The translations under genes were made by a program, and so were the position numbers. Positions 16,207-24,201 of a DNA stretch of 43,139 bases are shown here, one piece after another (position 1 is the first letter of the stretch; every line of letters begins with the position of its first letter). The DNA comes from AC-69 sp044867345 (lineage in GTDB: Bacteria; Actinomycetota; UBA4738; HRBIN12). The stretch covers positions 1-43,139 of the forward strand of contig JBIOUU010000019.1 of assembly GCA_044867345.1 (NCBI GenBank), written 5' to 3'. The notes under the pieces were generated by a model. It had not been told where the DNA came from. It saw only the letters and a program-made list of their open reading frames with translations, and searched no databases.

Positions 16207-17109
16207 ATGGGGGACGATCGGCCCGCTGCCCGCCACTTCTACGGCGGTCAGGCCGTCATGGAGGGGGTCATGATGCGCGGCCGGGACGTGTGGGCTGTCG
16301 CCGTTCGCAGGCCTGATCGCTCGATCCACATCGAGTCGCACGACGTCCACTCCATCGCCCAGCGGTTCCGGATCCTGCGCAAGCCGTTCTTCCGAGGGAT
16401 CATCGCCCTGGGCCAGGCCCTCGCCATCGGGGTCAAGGCCTTGTCCATCTCGGCGAACGAGTCCTCGCCCGAGGACGTGCACCTGTCCTCGCGGCAGATG
16501 GCGTTGTCGATGGCGGTGGCCGTCGTGCTGTTCGTCGGCATCTTCGTCGTCGGGCCCGCCATCGCCTTCCGGTGGGTGGGCCATCGGGTCGAGTCGAGCT
16601 TCCTCGTGAATGTGCTCGAGGGGCTGTTCCGGGTGGCGCTGTTCCTCGGCTACCTCGTGCTGGTCGGCCGGGCAAAAGAGGTCCGACGAGTCTTTGAATA
16701 CCACGGGGCGGAGCACAAGACCATCGCCGCCTACGAGCACGACGAGACACTTGCCCCCGAGAACGTGGACCGGTACTCGACGCTTCATCCCCGCTGCGGC
16801 ACCAATTTCCTGCTGATCGTCATGGTGGTCGCCATCCTGGTGTTCGCGGCCTTCGGCAATCCCGGCCTGTGGTGGCGGATCGGGTCCCGCATCCTTGCCA
16901 TCCCGGTCATCGCGGGGCTCGCGTTCGAGGTGCTGCGCCTGGGCGCGCGTCACGAGGGCTCACCGATCATGCGGGCCGTGATGGCTCCCGGCATGTGGCT
17001 CCAGAAGATCACGACGAAGCCCCCGGACCTGGGGGAGATCGAGGTGGCCATCGCCTCCTTCAACGAGGTGTTGCGCCGACAGGCACAACTCCCGGCCACC
17101 GAAGCCTGA
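16207..17109 (+). CDS. DUF1385 (YqhQ-like) membrane protein
   Basis: A 300-residue polytopic membrane protein of the DUF1385 family. The family signature YGGQAVMEGVMMRG lies at about residues 13-26, and EYHGAEHKTIAAYEH with HPRCGTNFLL gives two conserved blocks containing His and Cys. Membrane segments are visible around 98-122, 132-157, 198-217 and 223-244. The biochemical function of this family is not known to me; it is commonly found near prfA and prmC in Gram-positive bacteria, as here. The ATG at 16207 is used because the conserved block begins only 12 residues later; no strong ribosome site is visible. It does not occur at this position in the mycobacterial cluster. Confidence 0.88.
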   Translation: MGDDRPAARHFYGGQAVMEGVMMRGRDVWAVAVRRPDRSIHIESHDVHSIAQRFRILRKPFFRGIIALGQALAIGVKALSISANESSPEDVHLSSRQMALSMAVAVVLFVGIFVVGPAIAFRWVGHRVESSFLVNVLEGLFRVALFLGYLVLVGRAKEVRRVFEYHGAEHKTIAAYEHDETLAPENVDRYSTLHPRCGTNFLLIVMVVAILVFAAFGNPGLWWRIGSRILAIPVIAGLAFEVLRLGARHEGSPIMRAVMAPGMWLQKITTKPPDLGEIEVAIASFNEVLRRQAQLPATEA

Positions 17110-17140
17110 GATGGCCTCCCCAAGACATCGCGCCAGGTCG

Positions 17141-17168
17141 TTGAATCGGCGGCCCATGGCCCTAGAGT
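17141..17168 (+). promoter_or_regulatory. Promoter of the DivIVA-domain gene
   Basis: TTGAAT (17141-17146) and TAGAGT (17163-17168) with a 16-base spacer. Transcription would start near 17175, leaving a leader of about 37 bases that carries AGGAGG (17201-17206) ahead of ATG 17212. Confidence 0.6.
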
Positions 17169-17211
17169 TTTCCCCGCGGTCCTACCGAATCGAAGCGATC
17201 AGGAGGCTGCC

Positions 17212-17982
17212 ATGTCCCCGGCCGAGCTCGATCTCCCCGTCCTGCTGACGCCGGAGCACATCCGCCGCCGTGAGTTCGTGACCACCCGACGCGGCTACGA
17301 CCCCGACCAGGTTCGCGACTACCTGGAGCAGCTGGCCGTGCAGGTCGAGGCCATGGAATCGATGGTGCAGGACGCTCGGCTCGAGGCCGAGTCCGCCCTG
17401 CAGGCCCAGACGTCCAGGGCCGATCCGTACGAGCAGCTGGCAAGCCGGGTGAGCGACCTGCTTCGCTCTGCCGATCAGCAGGCCGCGCGGATCCGACGGG
17501 AAGCCGGCGAGGAGGCCGATCGGGTCCTGCGCGAGGCCCGGGCTGAAGCCGACCGCGTTCGGTTCGATGCGCAGACCCGTGCGGAGGAAGCGCGAGCCGA
17601 GGCCGAGCGTCACCTTCGAAGCGCTCGCGAGCGCGCGGACCGGACCATCGCCGGCCTATCGACCCGCCGCGACGAGCTGGTCCAGCAGCTGGCGCAGATG
17701 CAGGAGCGCGTGATCGGCGTGGCCAAGGAGCTCGAAGACGCCATCGAGCGCCCTGACGCAGTCGACGACGTCCGGGAGATACCGGAAACCGAGCCGGGCC
17801 AGCCCGCGACCATCGCCGACACGTGGGCCGGCTGGGCCGAGCCGACGATGCAGGGGCCCGGCCCCCAGGACACACCGCCGGAGCCGCCAGCCGAGGAGCT
17901 CTTCACGTCTTCCGAGACGGTTGACCTCACGTTCCCCGAGATCCCCCCCCTCGATCTCGCCTGGGACGACGAGGACGACTGA
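17212..17982 (+). CDS. DivIVA-domain coiled-coil protein
   Basis: A 256-residue cytoplasmic protein. Residues 12-50 match the DivIVA N-terminal lipid-binding region (LTPEHIRRREFVTTRRGYD, then QVRDYLEQLAVQVEAM). Residues about 75-185 are a long Glu/Arg/Ala heptad-rich coiled coil. The acidic, proline-rich C-terminus ends in LDLAWDDEDD. Family members sit at curved membranes or poles and organise division or apical growth in actinobacteria. This copy is not next to the division cluster, so it may be a secondary DivIVA such as a septum or growth regulator; that is inference. It has its own promoter and its own terminator, so it is a single-gene transcript. Confidence 0.82.
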   Translation: MSPAELDLPVLLTPEHIRRREFVTTRRGYDPDQVRDYLEQLAVQVEAMESMVQDARLEAESALQAQTSRADPYEQLASRVSDLLRSADQQAARIRREAGEEADRVLREARAEADRVRFDAQTRAEEARAEAERHLRSARERADRTIAGLSTRRDELVQQLAQMQERVIGVAKELEDAIERPDAVDDVREIPETEPGQPATIADTWAGWAEPTMQGPGPQDTPPEPPAEELFTSSETVDLTFPEIPPLDLAWDDEDD

Positions 17983-17984
17983 AC

Positions 17985-18012
17985 GAGGGGGCGGGCGCCC
18001 GCCCGCCCCCTC
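17985..18012 (+). terminator. Strong hairpin terminator after the DivIVA-domain gene
   Basis: GAGGGGGCGGGC and GCCCGCCCCCTC form a perfect 12-base stem with a GCCC loop, starting 2 bases after the stop codon. It is followed by CCGTTT, a weak T tract. It lies directly before the -10 element of prfA. Confidence 0.7.
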
Positions 18013-18020
18013 CCGTTTCG

Positions 18021-18026
18021 GATAAT
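18021..18026 (+). promoter_or_regulatory. -10 element of prfA (leaderless type)
   Basis: GATAAT ends 8 bases before ATG 18035, and no Shine-Dalgarno site is present between them. The transcript should start at or very near the start codon. The upstream region is occupied by the DivIVA terminator hairpin, so a classical -35 box is absent. Confidence 0.5.
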
Positions 18027-18034
18027 CGAGGTCC

Positions 18035-19114
18035 ATGGATCTCGAATCACGCCTCTCCGACATCGAGGAGCGCTACGACCGGCTCTCCGCAGAGATGGCC
18101 TCGCCCGACGTGGCGGCCGATCGCGACCGCCTGCGCCGGCTGGGGAAGGATCTCGCCGAGCTCGGCGAGATCGTCGGCCCGTACCGCGAGTACAAGGACG
18201 CCCGGCGCCAAGCCGAGGAGGCCGCAGCCATGGCCGCCGGGGAGCGGGACCCGGAGATGGCCGAGTACCTCCAACAGGAGGCTCAGTCCGCCGGGGAGCG
18301 CGCGGAATCCCTCCAGGCCCGGCTGGAACAGCTGCTCGTCCCCAAGGACCCGAACGACGAGAAGGACGTGATCGTGGAGATCCGGGGCGGCGCAGGCGGG
18401 GAAGAGGCGGCCCTGTGGGCCGGCGAGCTGTTGGAGTTGTATCGCCATTACGCCGAGCGTCACGGGTGGAAGACCGAGGTCCTCTCGGCCTCGCCCTCGG
18501 ACCTGGGCGGATTCAAGGAGGTCGTCCTTGAGGTCAAGGGGAAGGGCGCCTACTCGCGGCTGAAGCACGAGTCGGGCGTCCACCGGGTGCAGCGCGTCCC
18601 GGTGACCGAATCCGGGGGCCGCATCCACACCTCCACGGCCACGGTTGCCGTGCTTCCCGAGGCGGAGGAGGTCGAGCTCCAGATCCGGCCGGAGGACCTG
18701 AAGATCGACGTGTACCGCTCGTCGGGCCCCGGCGGGCAGTCCGTCAACACGACCGACTCCGCCGTTCGGATCACCCACCTCCCGACGGGGATCGTCGTGG
18801 CCACCCAGGAGGAGCGGTCCCAGCTCCAGAACCGGGAGAAGGCCATGCGGTACCTGCGGGCCCGGCTCCTCCGCCAGGCGCAGGAGGAGGCGCAGCAGAA
18901 AGAGGCCGCGGCCAGGCGGGCCCAGGTGGGGACGGGGGAACGGGCCGAGAAGATCCGCACGTACAACTTCCCCGAGAACCGCGTGACCGACCATCGGATC
19001 AAGCTCACGACCCACCGGCTCCACGACGTCCTGGAGGGAGACCTCGAAGAGTTCGTCGACGCGCTCCTCGGAGCGGAACGGGCGCAGCAGCTCGGCGACG
19101 ACGGGCGAGGCTGA
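18035..19114 (+). CDS. prfA: Peptide chain release factor 1
   Basis: A 359-residue class I release factor that frees the finished protein at UAA and UAG codons. The catalytic GGQ is at 233-235 in SGPGGQSVNTTDSAVR, and EIRGGAGGEEAALWAGEL is the typical start of domain 2. The class 1 (not class 2) assignment rests on overall similarity and on VPVTESGGRIHTSTATVAVLP; the codon-recognition PxT tripeptide (PVT) and the length fit RF1. prmC, the enzyme that methylates the GGQ glutamine, follows 4 bases later, the usual pairing. The start follows a -10-like GATAAT by 8 bases. Confidence 0.97.
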   Translation: MDLESRLSDIEERYDRLSAEMASPDVAADRDRLRRLGKDLAELGEIVGPYREYKDARRQAEEAAAMAAGERDPEMAEYLQQEAQSAGERAESLQARLEQLLVPKDPNDEKDVIVEIRGGAGGEEAALWAGELLELYRHYAERHGWKTEVLSASPSDLGGFKEVVLEVKGKGAYSRLKHESGVHRVQRVPVTESGGRIHTSTATVAVLPEAEEVELQIRPEDLKIDVYRSSGPGGQSVNTTDSAVRITHLPTGIVVATQEERSQLQNREKAMRYLRARLLRQAQEEAQQKEAAARRAQVGTGERAEKIRTYNFPENRVTDHRIKLTTHRLHDVLEGDLEEFVDALLGAERAQQLGDDGRG

Positions 19115-19118
19115 GCCG

Positions 19119-19949
19119 ATGCGACCGTCCGAGGTCCTCATCCGGGCCACGGCCTACCTTGAGCGGCACGGAGTGGAGAGCGCCCGCGAGTCGGCCGAGG
19201 CGTTGATGATGACGGTGCTTTCCACCGACCGGGCCGGCCTGTACGCGAGGAGCGAGGGCCTGTCGATGGGCGAGGCCCGGACCTTCGGCCGGGCGCTCTG
19301 CCAGCGGTGCGCCGGGACCCCGCTCCAGCACCTCACCGGCGAGCAGGCGTTCCGGCGGATCTCGGTGACGGTGCGCCCCGGCGTGTTCATCCCCCGGCCC
19401 GAGACCGAGGTGCTCGTCGAGGTGGCCCTGGAGTGCCTCGGTGAACGGGAGTTGCCGCTGGTCGTCGACGTGGGGACGGGGACGGGAGCCGTGGCCCTGG
19501 CCATCGCGGACGAGCGGCCGGGGTCCCGTGTCTTCGCCACCGATCTGTCGCCCGAGGCCGTCAAGCTCTCCAGCGAGAACGCGTTGCGGCTCGGCCTCTC
19601 CGTCACGGTGTTGCAGGGTGACCTGCTCGATCCGCTGCCCCCGAAGCTCCATGGAGCGGTCGACCTCGTGGTCAGCAATCCGCCGTACGTGACGGATGCC
19701 GAGTACGACGACCTGCCGGCCGAGGTCCGGGCGGATCCTCGGCTCGCGCTCGTCGGCGGGACCCGCCTCCACGAGCGGCTGGCCGCCGAGGCCATCCGAT
19801 GGCTGCGCCGGGGCGGGGCCCTGGCCGTCGAGATCGGCGCGTCGCAGGGCCCAGACGTGGTGAAGGTCCTGGAGCGCTCCTACGAGGACGTGCGGATCGT
19901 GCCCGACCTGGCCGAACGAGACCGGATCGTCGTGGGACGTCGGCCGTGA
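19119..19949 (+). CDS. prmC: Release factor glutamine methyltransferase
   Basis: A 276-residue SAM-dependent enzyme that methylates the glutamine of the GGQ motif of release factors, including PrfA encoded just upstream. The SAM-binding motif VVDVGTGTGAVALAIA and the active-site NPPY (187-190, in VVSNPPYVT) are diagnostic. The N-terminal helical domain (about 1-80) contains ATAYLERHGVESARESAEAL. The gene starts 4 bases after the prfA stop, so coupling is likely. No unusual residue was seen. Confidence 0.96.
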   Translation: MRPSEVLIRATAYLERHGVESARESAEALMMTVLSTDRAGLYARSEGLSMGEARTFGRALCQRCAGTPLQHLTGEQAFRRISVTVRPGVFIPRPETEVLVEVALECLGERELPLVVDVGTGTGAVALAIADERPGSRVFATDLSPEAVKLSSENALRLGLSVTVLQGDLLDPLPPKLHGAVDLVVSNPPYVTDAEYDDLPAEVRADPRLALVGGTRLHERLAAEAIRWLRRGGALAVEIGASQGPDVVKVLERSYEDVRIVPDLAERDRIVVGRRP

Positions 19950-19977
19950 GCGATGCCAGCATCGTGGGAGGTCTGCG

Positions 19978-20574
19978 GTGAGCGACCCCGTCGGTGACGC
20001 CGCCGCTGCGGCCCTGGCCGGGCGGCTCATCGTCATCCCCACGGACACGGTGTACGGGATCGGGACCCGGGCGGATGATGCGGCTGCAACCGGGGCGCTG
20101 TTCGATGCCAAGGGCCGCCCGCGCGACCTGCCGATCGCCGTCCTCGTGCCGTCGGCGGCCGCGGCTCGCGAGATCGCGGTGTTGGATGAACGGGCCGCTG
20201 CGCTCGCGGCGAGGTTCTGGCCCGGTCCGTTGACCATGGTCCTTCCCCGGACCGAGGGCAGCCGTCGCTGGGACCTGGGAAGCGATATCCGGACCATCGG
20301 GGTCCGGGTCCCGCGCCATCCCCTCGCGCTCGCGGTGCTGGCGATCACCGGTCCGCTCGCGGTGACGAGCGCGAACCGGAGCGGTGAGGCGACCCCCCGA
20401 GAGTGCGACGGCCTCGCGCGCGCCTTCGGCGCGCGCGTGGCCGTCTACCTGTGCCAGGACGAGCCGCTCGAGGGGACCGCCTCGACCGTGGTGGACGTCG
20501 CCGACGGGGACCTTCGCATTCTTCGGACCGGGTCGCTCGTCGAGGCAGACCTCCTCGAGGCGCTCGAGACCTGA
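19978..20574 (+). CDS. tsaC: L-threonylcarbamoyladenylate synthase
   Basis: A 198-residue YrdC/Sua5-family enzyme that makes threonylcarbamoyl-AMP from threonine, bicarbonate and ATP for the t6A modification of tRNA. IPTDTVYGIGTRADD, KGRPRDLPIAVLV, ARFWPGPLTMVL and VTSANRSGEATP are the family blocks. It has only the YrdC domain, without the C-terminal Sua5 domain. The GTG at 19978 has GGGAGG upstream. The position after prmC matches the M. tuberculosis order. Confidence 0.94.
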   Translation: MSDPVGDAAAAALAGRLIVIPTDTVYGIGTRADDAAATGALFDAKGRPRDLPIAVLVPSAAAAREIAVLDERAAALAARFWPGPLTMVLPRTEGSRRWDLGSDIRTIGVRVPRHPLALAVLAITGPLAVTSANRSGEATPRECDGLARAFGARVAVYLCQDEPLEGTASTVVDVADGDLRILRTGSLVEADLLEALET

Positions 20575-20615
20575 TATGCCTGGCTCCAGCTTCCGGCCGG
20601 GCCGAAGGCCGATGC

Positions 20616-20621
20616 TAGACT
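20616..20621 (+). promoter_or_regulatory. Possible -10 element before the phosphatase gene
   Basis: TAGACT ends 14 bases before ATG 20636 in a 61-base gap. A weak TTCCGG 19 bases upstream could act as -35. A transcript from here would have a leader of only a few bases and may also drive rpiB and glyA. Confidence 0.4.
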
Positions 20622-20635
20622 CCCGGCCCGATCCC

Positions 20636-21226
20636 ATGGCTCAGATCCTCCTCGTCTGCACCGGGAACATCTGCCGCTCCCCCATGGCGGAGGGGCTGCT
20701 GCGCTCGGCCCTGGAACGGCGCCTCGGCGACGGCGCACCTCGCGTCGCCTCCGCGGGAACGATCGCGTGCGACGGCGCACGCGCGATGCCCGAGGCGGTC
20801 GAGGCGGCGGCGGAGCTCGGGGTGGACATCTCGGCTCACTCGGCCCGCCGTCTCCGGGGCGAGCACATCCGGGACGCCGTGCTGATCGTCGGGATGGCGG
20901 CGGAGCATCGCGAGGACGTCCAGGCACTCGTCCCCGAGGCGGAGGCCAGGACGTTCACGCTGAAGGAGCTGGTGCGCGTCCTCGAGGCCACGGGCCCACG
21001 CCCGGTGGACGCCACTCGCGATGATGGGTTCCTCGCGCCCGCGGTGGCCGATGCCCACCGGCGGCGCGCGGGATCCCCAGCCAACCCGGAGGACGACGTC
21101 ATGGATCCGTTGGGGCTCTCGCTCCGGGTCTACCGGGCGGTGGCCTCCGAGGTGGGGGACCTGTGCGAGCGAGTGGCGGGCGGCCTGTGCGACGGGAGCC
21201 ACGTCGCTTCGGGGTGGGTGGACTGA
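20636..21226 (+). CDS. Low-molecular-weight protein-tyrosine-phosphatase family protein
   Basis: A 196-residue member of the low-molecular-weight tyrosine phosphatase / arsenate reductase fold. The catalytic P-loop is LLVCTGNICRSPMAEGLL (nucleophile Cys8 in CTGNICRS). The general-acid aspartate is probably in DVMDPLGLSLRVYR near the C-terminus. At about 196 residues it is longer than the usual 150-160, mainly between residues 110 and 160 and at the end. Similar proteins at this position are annotated as YwlE-like protein-arginine phosphatases; the Thr after the Cys (CTGNICRS) is the YwlE-type residue, so arginine phosphatase activity is possible. ATG 20636 was chosen because the catalytic strand starts at once; ATG 20612 would add 8 residues. 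Confidence 0.83.
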   Translation: MAQILLVCTGNICRSPMAEGLLRSALERRLGDGAPRVASAGTIACDGARAMPEAVEAAAELGVDISAHSARRLRGEHIRDAVLIVGMAAEHREDVQALVPEAEARTFTLKELVRVLEATGPRPVDATRDDGFLAPAVADAHRRRAGSPANPEDDVMDPLGLSLRVYRAVASEVGDLCERVAGGLCDGSHVASGWVD

Positions 21227-21230
21227 GCCC

Positions 21231-21677
21231 GTGCGCATCGCCATCGGCTCCGACCACGCCGGATTCCCCCTCAAGGAGGAGTTGAAGCAGGTGCTGAAGG
21301 AGCAGGGCCACGAGGTCGCCGACCTCGGAACCGACTCCGAGGAGCCGGTGGACTATCCCCTGTTTTGCGTGAAGGTGGCCCGTGAGGTCGCGGAGGGGAG
21401 ATCCGAGCGCGGGATCGTGCTCGGCGGCTCGGGGCAGGGAGAGCAGATGGCGGCGAACAAGGTGCACGGCGTCCGAGCCGCGCTGGGCAACGACCTGTAC
21501 ACGGCCCGCCTGTCTCGCCAGCACAACGACGCGAACGTCCTGTCGATGGGCGCCCGGATCGTGGCCCCCACGCTGGCACGGGAGATCATGGAGCTGTGGC
21601 TGGCCACACCCTTCGAGGGCGGGCGACACGTGGAGCGGCTGGAGGAGATCTCGATGATCGAGCGAGGCGAGCTGTGA
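21231..21677 (+). CDS. rpiB: Ribose-5-phosphate isomerase B
   Basis: A 148-residue isomerase interconverting ribose 5-phosphate and ribulose 5-phosphate. It begins with GTG (MRIAIGSDHAGFPLKEEL). The loop VLGGSGQGEQMAANKV is of the mycobacterial type, where a glutamate takes the role that a cysteine has in the E. coli enzyme. RQHNDANVLSMGARI is also typical. The stop overlaps the GTG of glyA by 4 bases (GTGA). With the transaldolase at 13699 it serves the non-oxidative pentose phosphate route. Confidence 0.94.
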   Translation: MRIAIGSDHAGFPLKEELKQVLKEQGHEVADLGTDSEEPVDYPLFCVKVAREVAEGRSERGIVLGGSGQGEQMAANKVHGVRAALGNDLYTARLSRQHNDANVLSMGARIVAPTLAREIMELWLATPFEGGRHVERLEEISMIERGEL

Positions 21678-22945
21678 CGCGCGATGGCTTCGTGGCCGAG
21701 TGGGAGGCGCTGCGGCGCACGGACCCCGAGGTCGCCGCGGCCATCGCGGGTGAGCTGAACAGGGAGCGGACCACGCTCCGGCTGATCGCGTCCGAGAACT
21801 ACGCGAGCCCGGCCGTGCTCGCCGCCATGGCATCCACGATGAACAACAAGTACGCGGAGGGGTATCCGGGACGCCGGTACTACGGCGGATGTGAGTTCGT
21901 CGACGTGTCCGAGTCGCTGGCCATCGAGCGGACGAAGCAGCTGTTCGGCGCGGAGCATGCCAACGTCCAACCCCACGCCGGAGCCCAGGCGAACATCGCC
22001 GTTTTCGGCGCATTCCTCCGTCCGATGTCCGACGACAAGGTCCTGGCTCTGAAGCTTTCCCACGGGGGACACCTGACCCACGGCTCGCCCGTGAACGTAT
22101 CGGGTATGTGGTTCAACTTCGTTCCCTACGAGGTGGACCCGGAGACCGAGCTCCTTGACCTCGATCGGATCAGGGACCTCGCGTTGGAGCATCGGCCGAA
22201 GATCATCCTGGCCGGCTTCACGGCGTATCCACGGCTCATCGACTTCGCCGGGTTCCGCCGGATCGCCGACGAGGCCGGAGCCCTACTCTGGGTCGACGCG
22301 TCGCACTTCATCGGGCTGGTGGCCGGCGGCGCCTATCCCAACCCGGTGCCGCACGCCGACGTGGTCACCTTCACCACGCACAAGACGCTCCGCGGCCCCC
22401 GCGGCGCGATCATCGTGTGCCGGGAGGAGCACGCGAAGGCCATCGACCGGGCGGTCTTCCCCATGATGCAAGGGGGGCCGCTCGAGAACCTCATCGCCGC
22501 AAAGGCGGTGGCCCTTCGGGAGGCCACGACGCCGGAGTTCGCCGACTATGCTGCGCGAACCGTCCGCTCGGCCCGGTCGCTGGCGGGGGGCCTGGCCGAC
22601 GAGGGGATCCGGATCGTCTCCGGGGGGACCGATTCCCATCTCGTCCTCGCCGACCTTCGTCCCCTGTCGATCGGCGGCGCGGAAGCGGAAGCCGCGAGCG
22701 AGAGCATCGGCATCGCCCTGAACAAGAACGCCATCCCGTTCGACCCGTCCCCGCCGGCGAAGCCCTCGGGCATCCGGGTCGGAACACCCGGCCCGGCGAC
22801 GCTGGGGATGGACGAGCCGGAGATGAAGGAGGTCGCCGGTATCCTCGGCGAGGTGCTTCGCCGGCCCGACGACGAGCGTGTAAGGTCGGCCTGCCGCACC
22901 CGAGTGCGCGATCTGGTGGCGCGGTTCCCGGTCTACCCCGGCTGA
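21674..22945 (+). CDS. glyA: Serine hydroxymethyltransferase
   Basis: A 423-residue fold I PLP enzyme that converts serine and tetrahydrofolate to glycine and methylene-tetrahydrofolate. Characteristic blocks are LIASENYASPAVL, NKYAEGYPGRRYYGG, HANVQPHAGAQAN, LSHGGHLTHG, the PLP lysine in TFTTHKTLRGPRG, and MMQGGPLENLIAAKA. The pyridine-binding Asp and stacking His are present in WVDASHFIGLVAGG, although the local sequence differs from the common VDMAHIAGLVA. The GTG at 21674 overlaps the rpiB stop. A longer in-frame reading from 21596 lies inside rpiB and is not supported. Confidence 0.94.
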   Translation: MTRDGFVAEWEALRRTDPEVAAAIAGELNRERTTLRLIASENYASPAVLAAMASTMNNKYAEGYPGRRYYGGCEFVDVSESLAIERTKQLFGAEHANVQPHAGAQANIAVFGAFLRPMSDDKVLALKLSHGGHLTHGSPVNVSGMWFNFVPYEVDPETELLDLDRIRDLALEHRPKIILAGFTAYPRLIDFAGFRRIADEAGALLWVDASHFIGLVAGGAYPNPVPHADVVTFTTHKTLRGPRGAIIVCREEHAKAIDRAVFPMMQGGPLENLIAAKAVALREATTPEFADYAARTVRSARSLAGGLADEGIRIVSGGTDSHLVLADLRPLSIGGAEAEAASESIGIALNKNAIPFDPSPPAKPSGIRVGTPGPATLGMDEPEMKEVAGILGEVLRRPDDERVRSACRTRVRDLVARFPVYPG

Positions 22946-22973
22946 CGCGGCGATAGCCCCCGGCTCGCGGGAG

Positions 22974-22979
22974 TACCAT
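22974..22979 (+). promoter_or_regulatory. -10-like element before the wecA-like gene
   Basis: TACCAT lies 9 bases before GTG 22989, with no ribosome site between. This fits a leaderless start, but the hexamer is not a perfect match. Confidence 0.4.
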
Positions 22980-22988
22980 CAGCGCGAC

Positions 22989-24191
22989 GTGGTTCCTTAC
23001 CTCGTGGTCTTCGCGGCCAGCTTCGTCGCGACGTTCGTGACCACCCCCGCGGTCCGGCGGTTGTCCCTTCGACTGGTGTGGATCGATCCCCCGTCGGACC
23101 GCAAGGTGCACCCCAAGCCCACCCCCACGGCCGGTGGTATCGCGATCTTCGTCGGCCTCGCGGTCGGCCTCGGTCTGTCTCGCGTCCTGCCGTTCCTGTC
23201 CGGCCTGCACGAGACGACATCCGATCCCGACGCTGCGCTCGTGGCGGGGCTCGTGATCCTCGGGGTGGGCTTGCTCGACGACACGAGGGGAGTCTCCGCC
23301 CTTGGCAAGCTGGCCGGACAGATCCTCGGAGCGGGCCTGCTGGTGCTGTTCGGCGTGCAGCTCCTGTACTTCTATTTCCCCGGGCAGGGCATCCTCGTGC
23401 TGTCGCCCGACCTCGCGGTGCCGCTCACGGTGCTGTGGGTGGTGGCCATGATGAACGCGGTGAACCTGATCGACGGCCTCGACGGCCTGGCGGCGGGGAT
23501 GGTGGCGATCGCCGCGGTCGCGTTCTTCGCCTACATGTACCGGACGGGCGGGGGCGCGGACCCCTCGACTGCGGCGCTGATCTCTGCGGTCGTCGCGGGA
23601 TCCGCGCTCGGCTTCCTTCCGTGGAACTTCCATCCGGCCAAGATCTTCATGGGGGACTCGGGGGCGATGTTGCTCGGACTGATGCTCGGGGTGGCGACCA
23701 TCTCCGGCGTGGGACGCAACACGAACGGGCCGAGCCGCGGTGACTTCGCCGCGCTGGCCATCCCCATCGCCGTGCCGCTGCTGGTGCTGGCCGTCCCCTT
23801 CGTCGACGTGTTGCTCGCGATCATCCGGCGGATGCGCAAGGGCCTCGGCATCACGCACGCGGACAAGCAGCACATCCACCATCGCCTGCTCGACATCGGG
23901 CATTCTCACCGCGAAGCCGTGCTCCTCATGTACGTGTGGAGCGCGCTCATCTCGATGTGCGCCCTGGCGGTCGCGTTCATCAACGGACGCCTGGTGGTCG
24001 GTGGGATCGTGATCGTGGCCGTCACGGCCGCCGCCGTGCTGCCCCGGTTGATCCGCGACCGAGCCCCGAGAGGAAGCGATCCTCGGCGCCTGGCCCGGCG
24101 GAACGGGCGGGCGGCTCGAAAGGCCGGCCGGCGGCGCGCCACCGCCGCCGTCGGGGGTTCCAAGGCTCCAGAGGCCGAACGGCGCAGGTGA
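22989..24191 (+). CDS. wecA: WecA/MraY-family undecaprenyl-phosphate glycosyl-1-phosphate transferase
   Basis: A 400-residue membrane enzyme with about 11 hydrophobic segments. It transfers a sugar-1-phosphate (often GlcNAc-1-P) from a UDP-sugar to undecaprenyl phosphate, the first step of several wall polymers. Mg-binding Asp97-Asp98 (GVGLLDDTRG), NAVNLIDGLDGLAAG (146-160), KIFMGDSGAMLLG and the sugar-recognition ADKQHIHHRL are all present. The HIHHRL motif points to WecA/TagO rather than MraY. The C-terminal 50 residues are strongly basic and cytoplasmic. It occupies the position of rfe (Rv1302) in M. tuberculosis. In actinobacteria this is needed for arabinogalactan or teichoic-type linkers. 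Confidence 0.92.
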   Translation: MVPYLVVFAASFVATFVTTPAVRRLSLRLVWIDPPSDRKVHPKPTPTAGGIAIFVGLAVGLGLSRVLPFLSGLHETTSDPDAALVAGLVILGVGLLDDTRGVSALGKLAGQILGAGLLVLFGVQLLYFYFPGQGILVLSPDLAVPLTVLWVVAMMNAVNLIDGLDGLAAGMVAIAAVAFFAYMYRTGGGADPSTAALISAVVAGSALGFLPWNFHPAKIFMGDSGAMLLGLMLGVATISGVGRNTNGPSRGDFAALAIPIAVPLLVLAVPFVDVLLAIIRRMRKGLGITHADKQHIHHRLLDIGHSHREAVLLMYVWSALISMCALAVAFINGRLVVGGIVIVAVTAAAVLPRLIRDRAPRGSDPRRLARRNGRAARKAGRRRATAAVGGSKAPEAERRR

Positions 24192-24201
24192 GGGGGCGGT
24201 C

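Noticed and set aside
20612..20635. Upstream ATG for the phosphatase gene
   Set aside because: It overlaps the TAGACT element and adds 8 residues before the first catalytic strand; family members start at MxxILxVCTGN.
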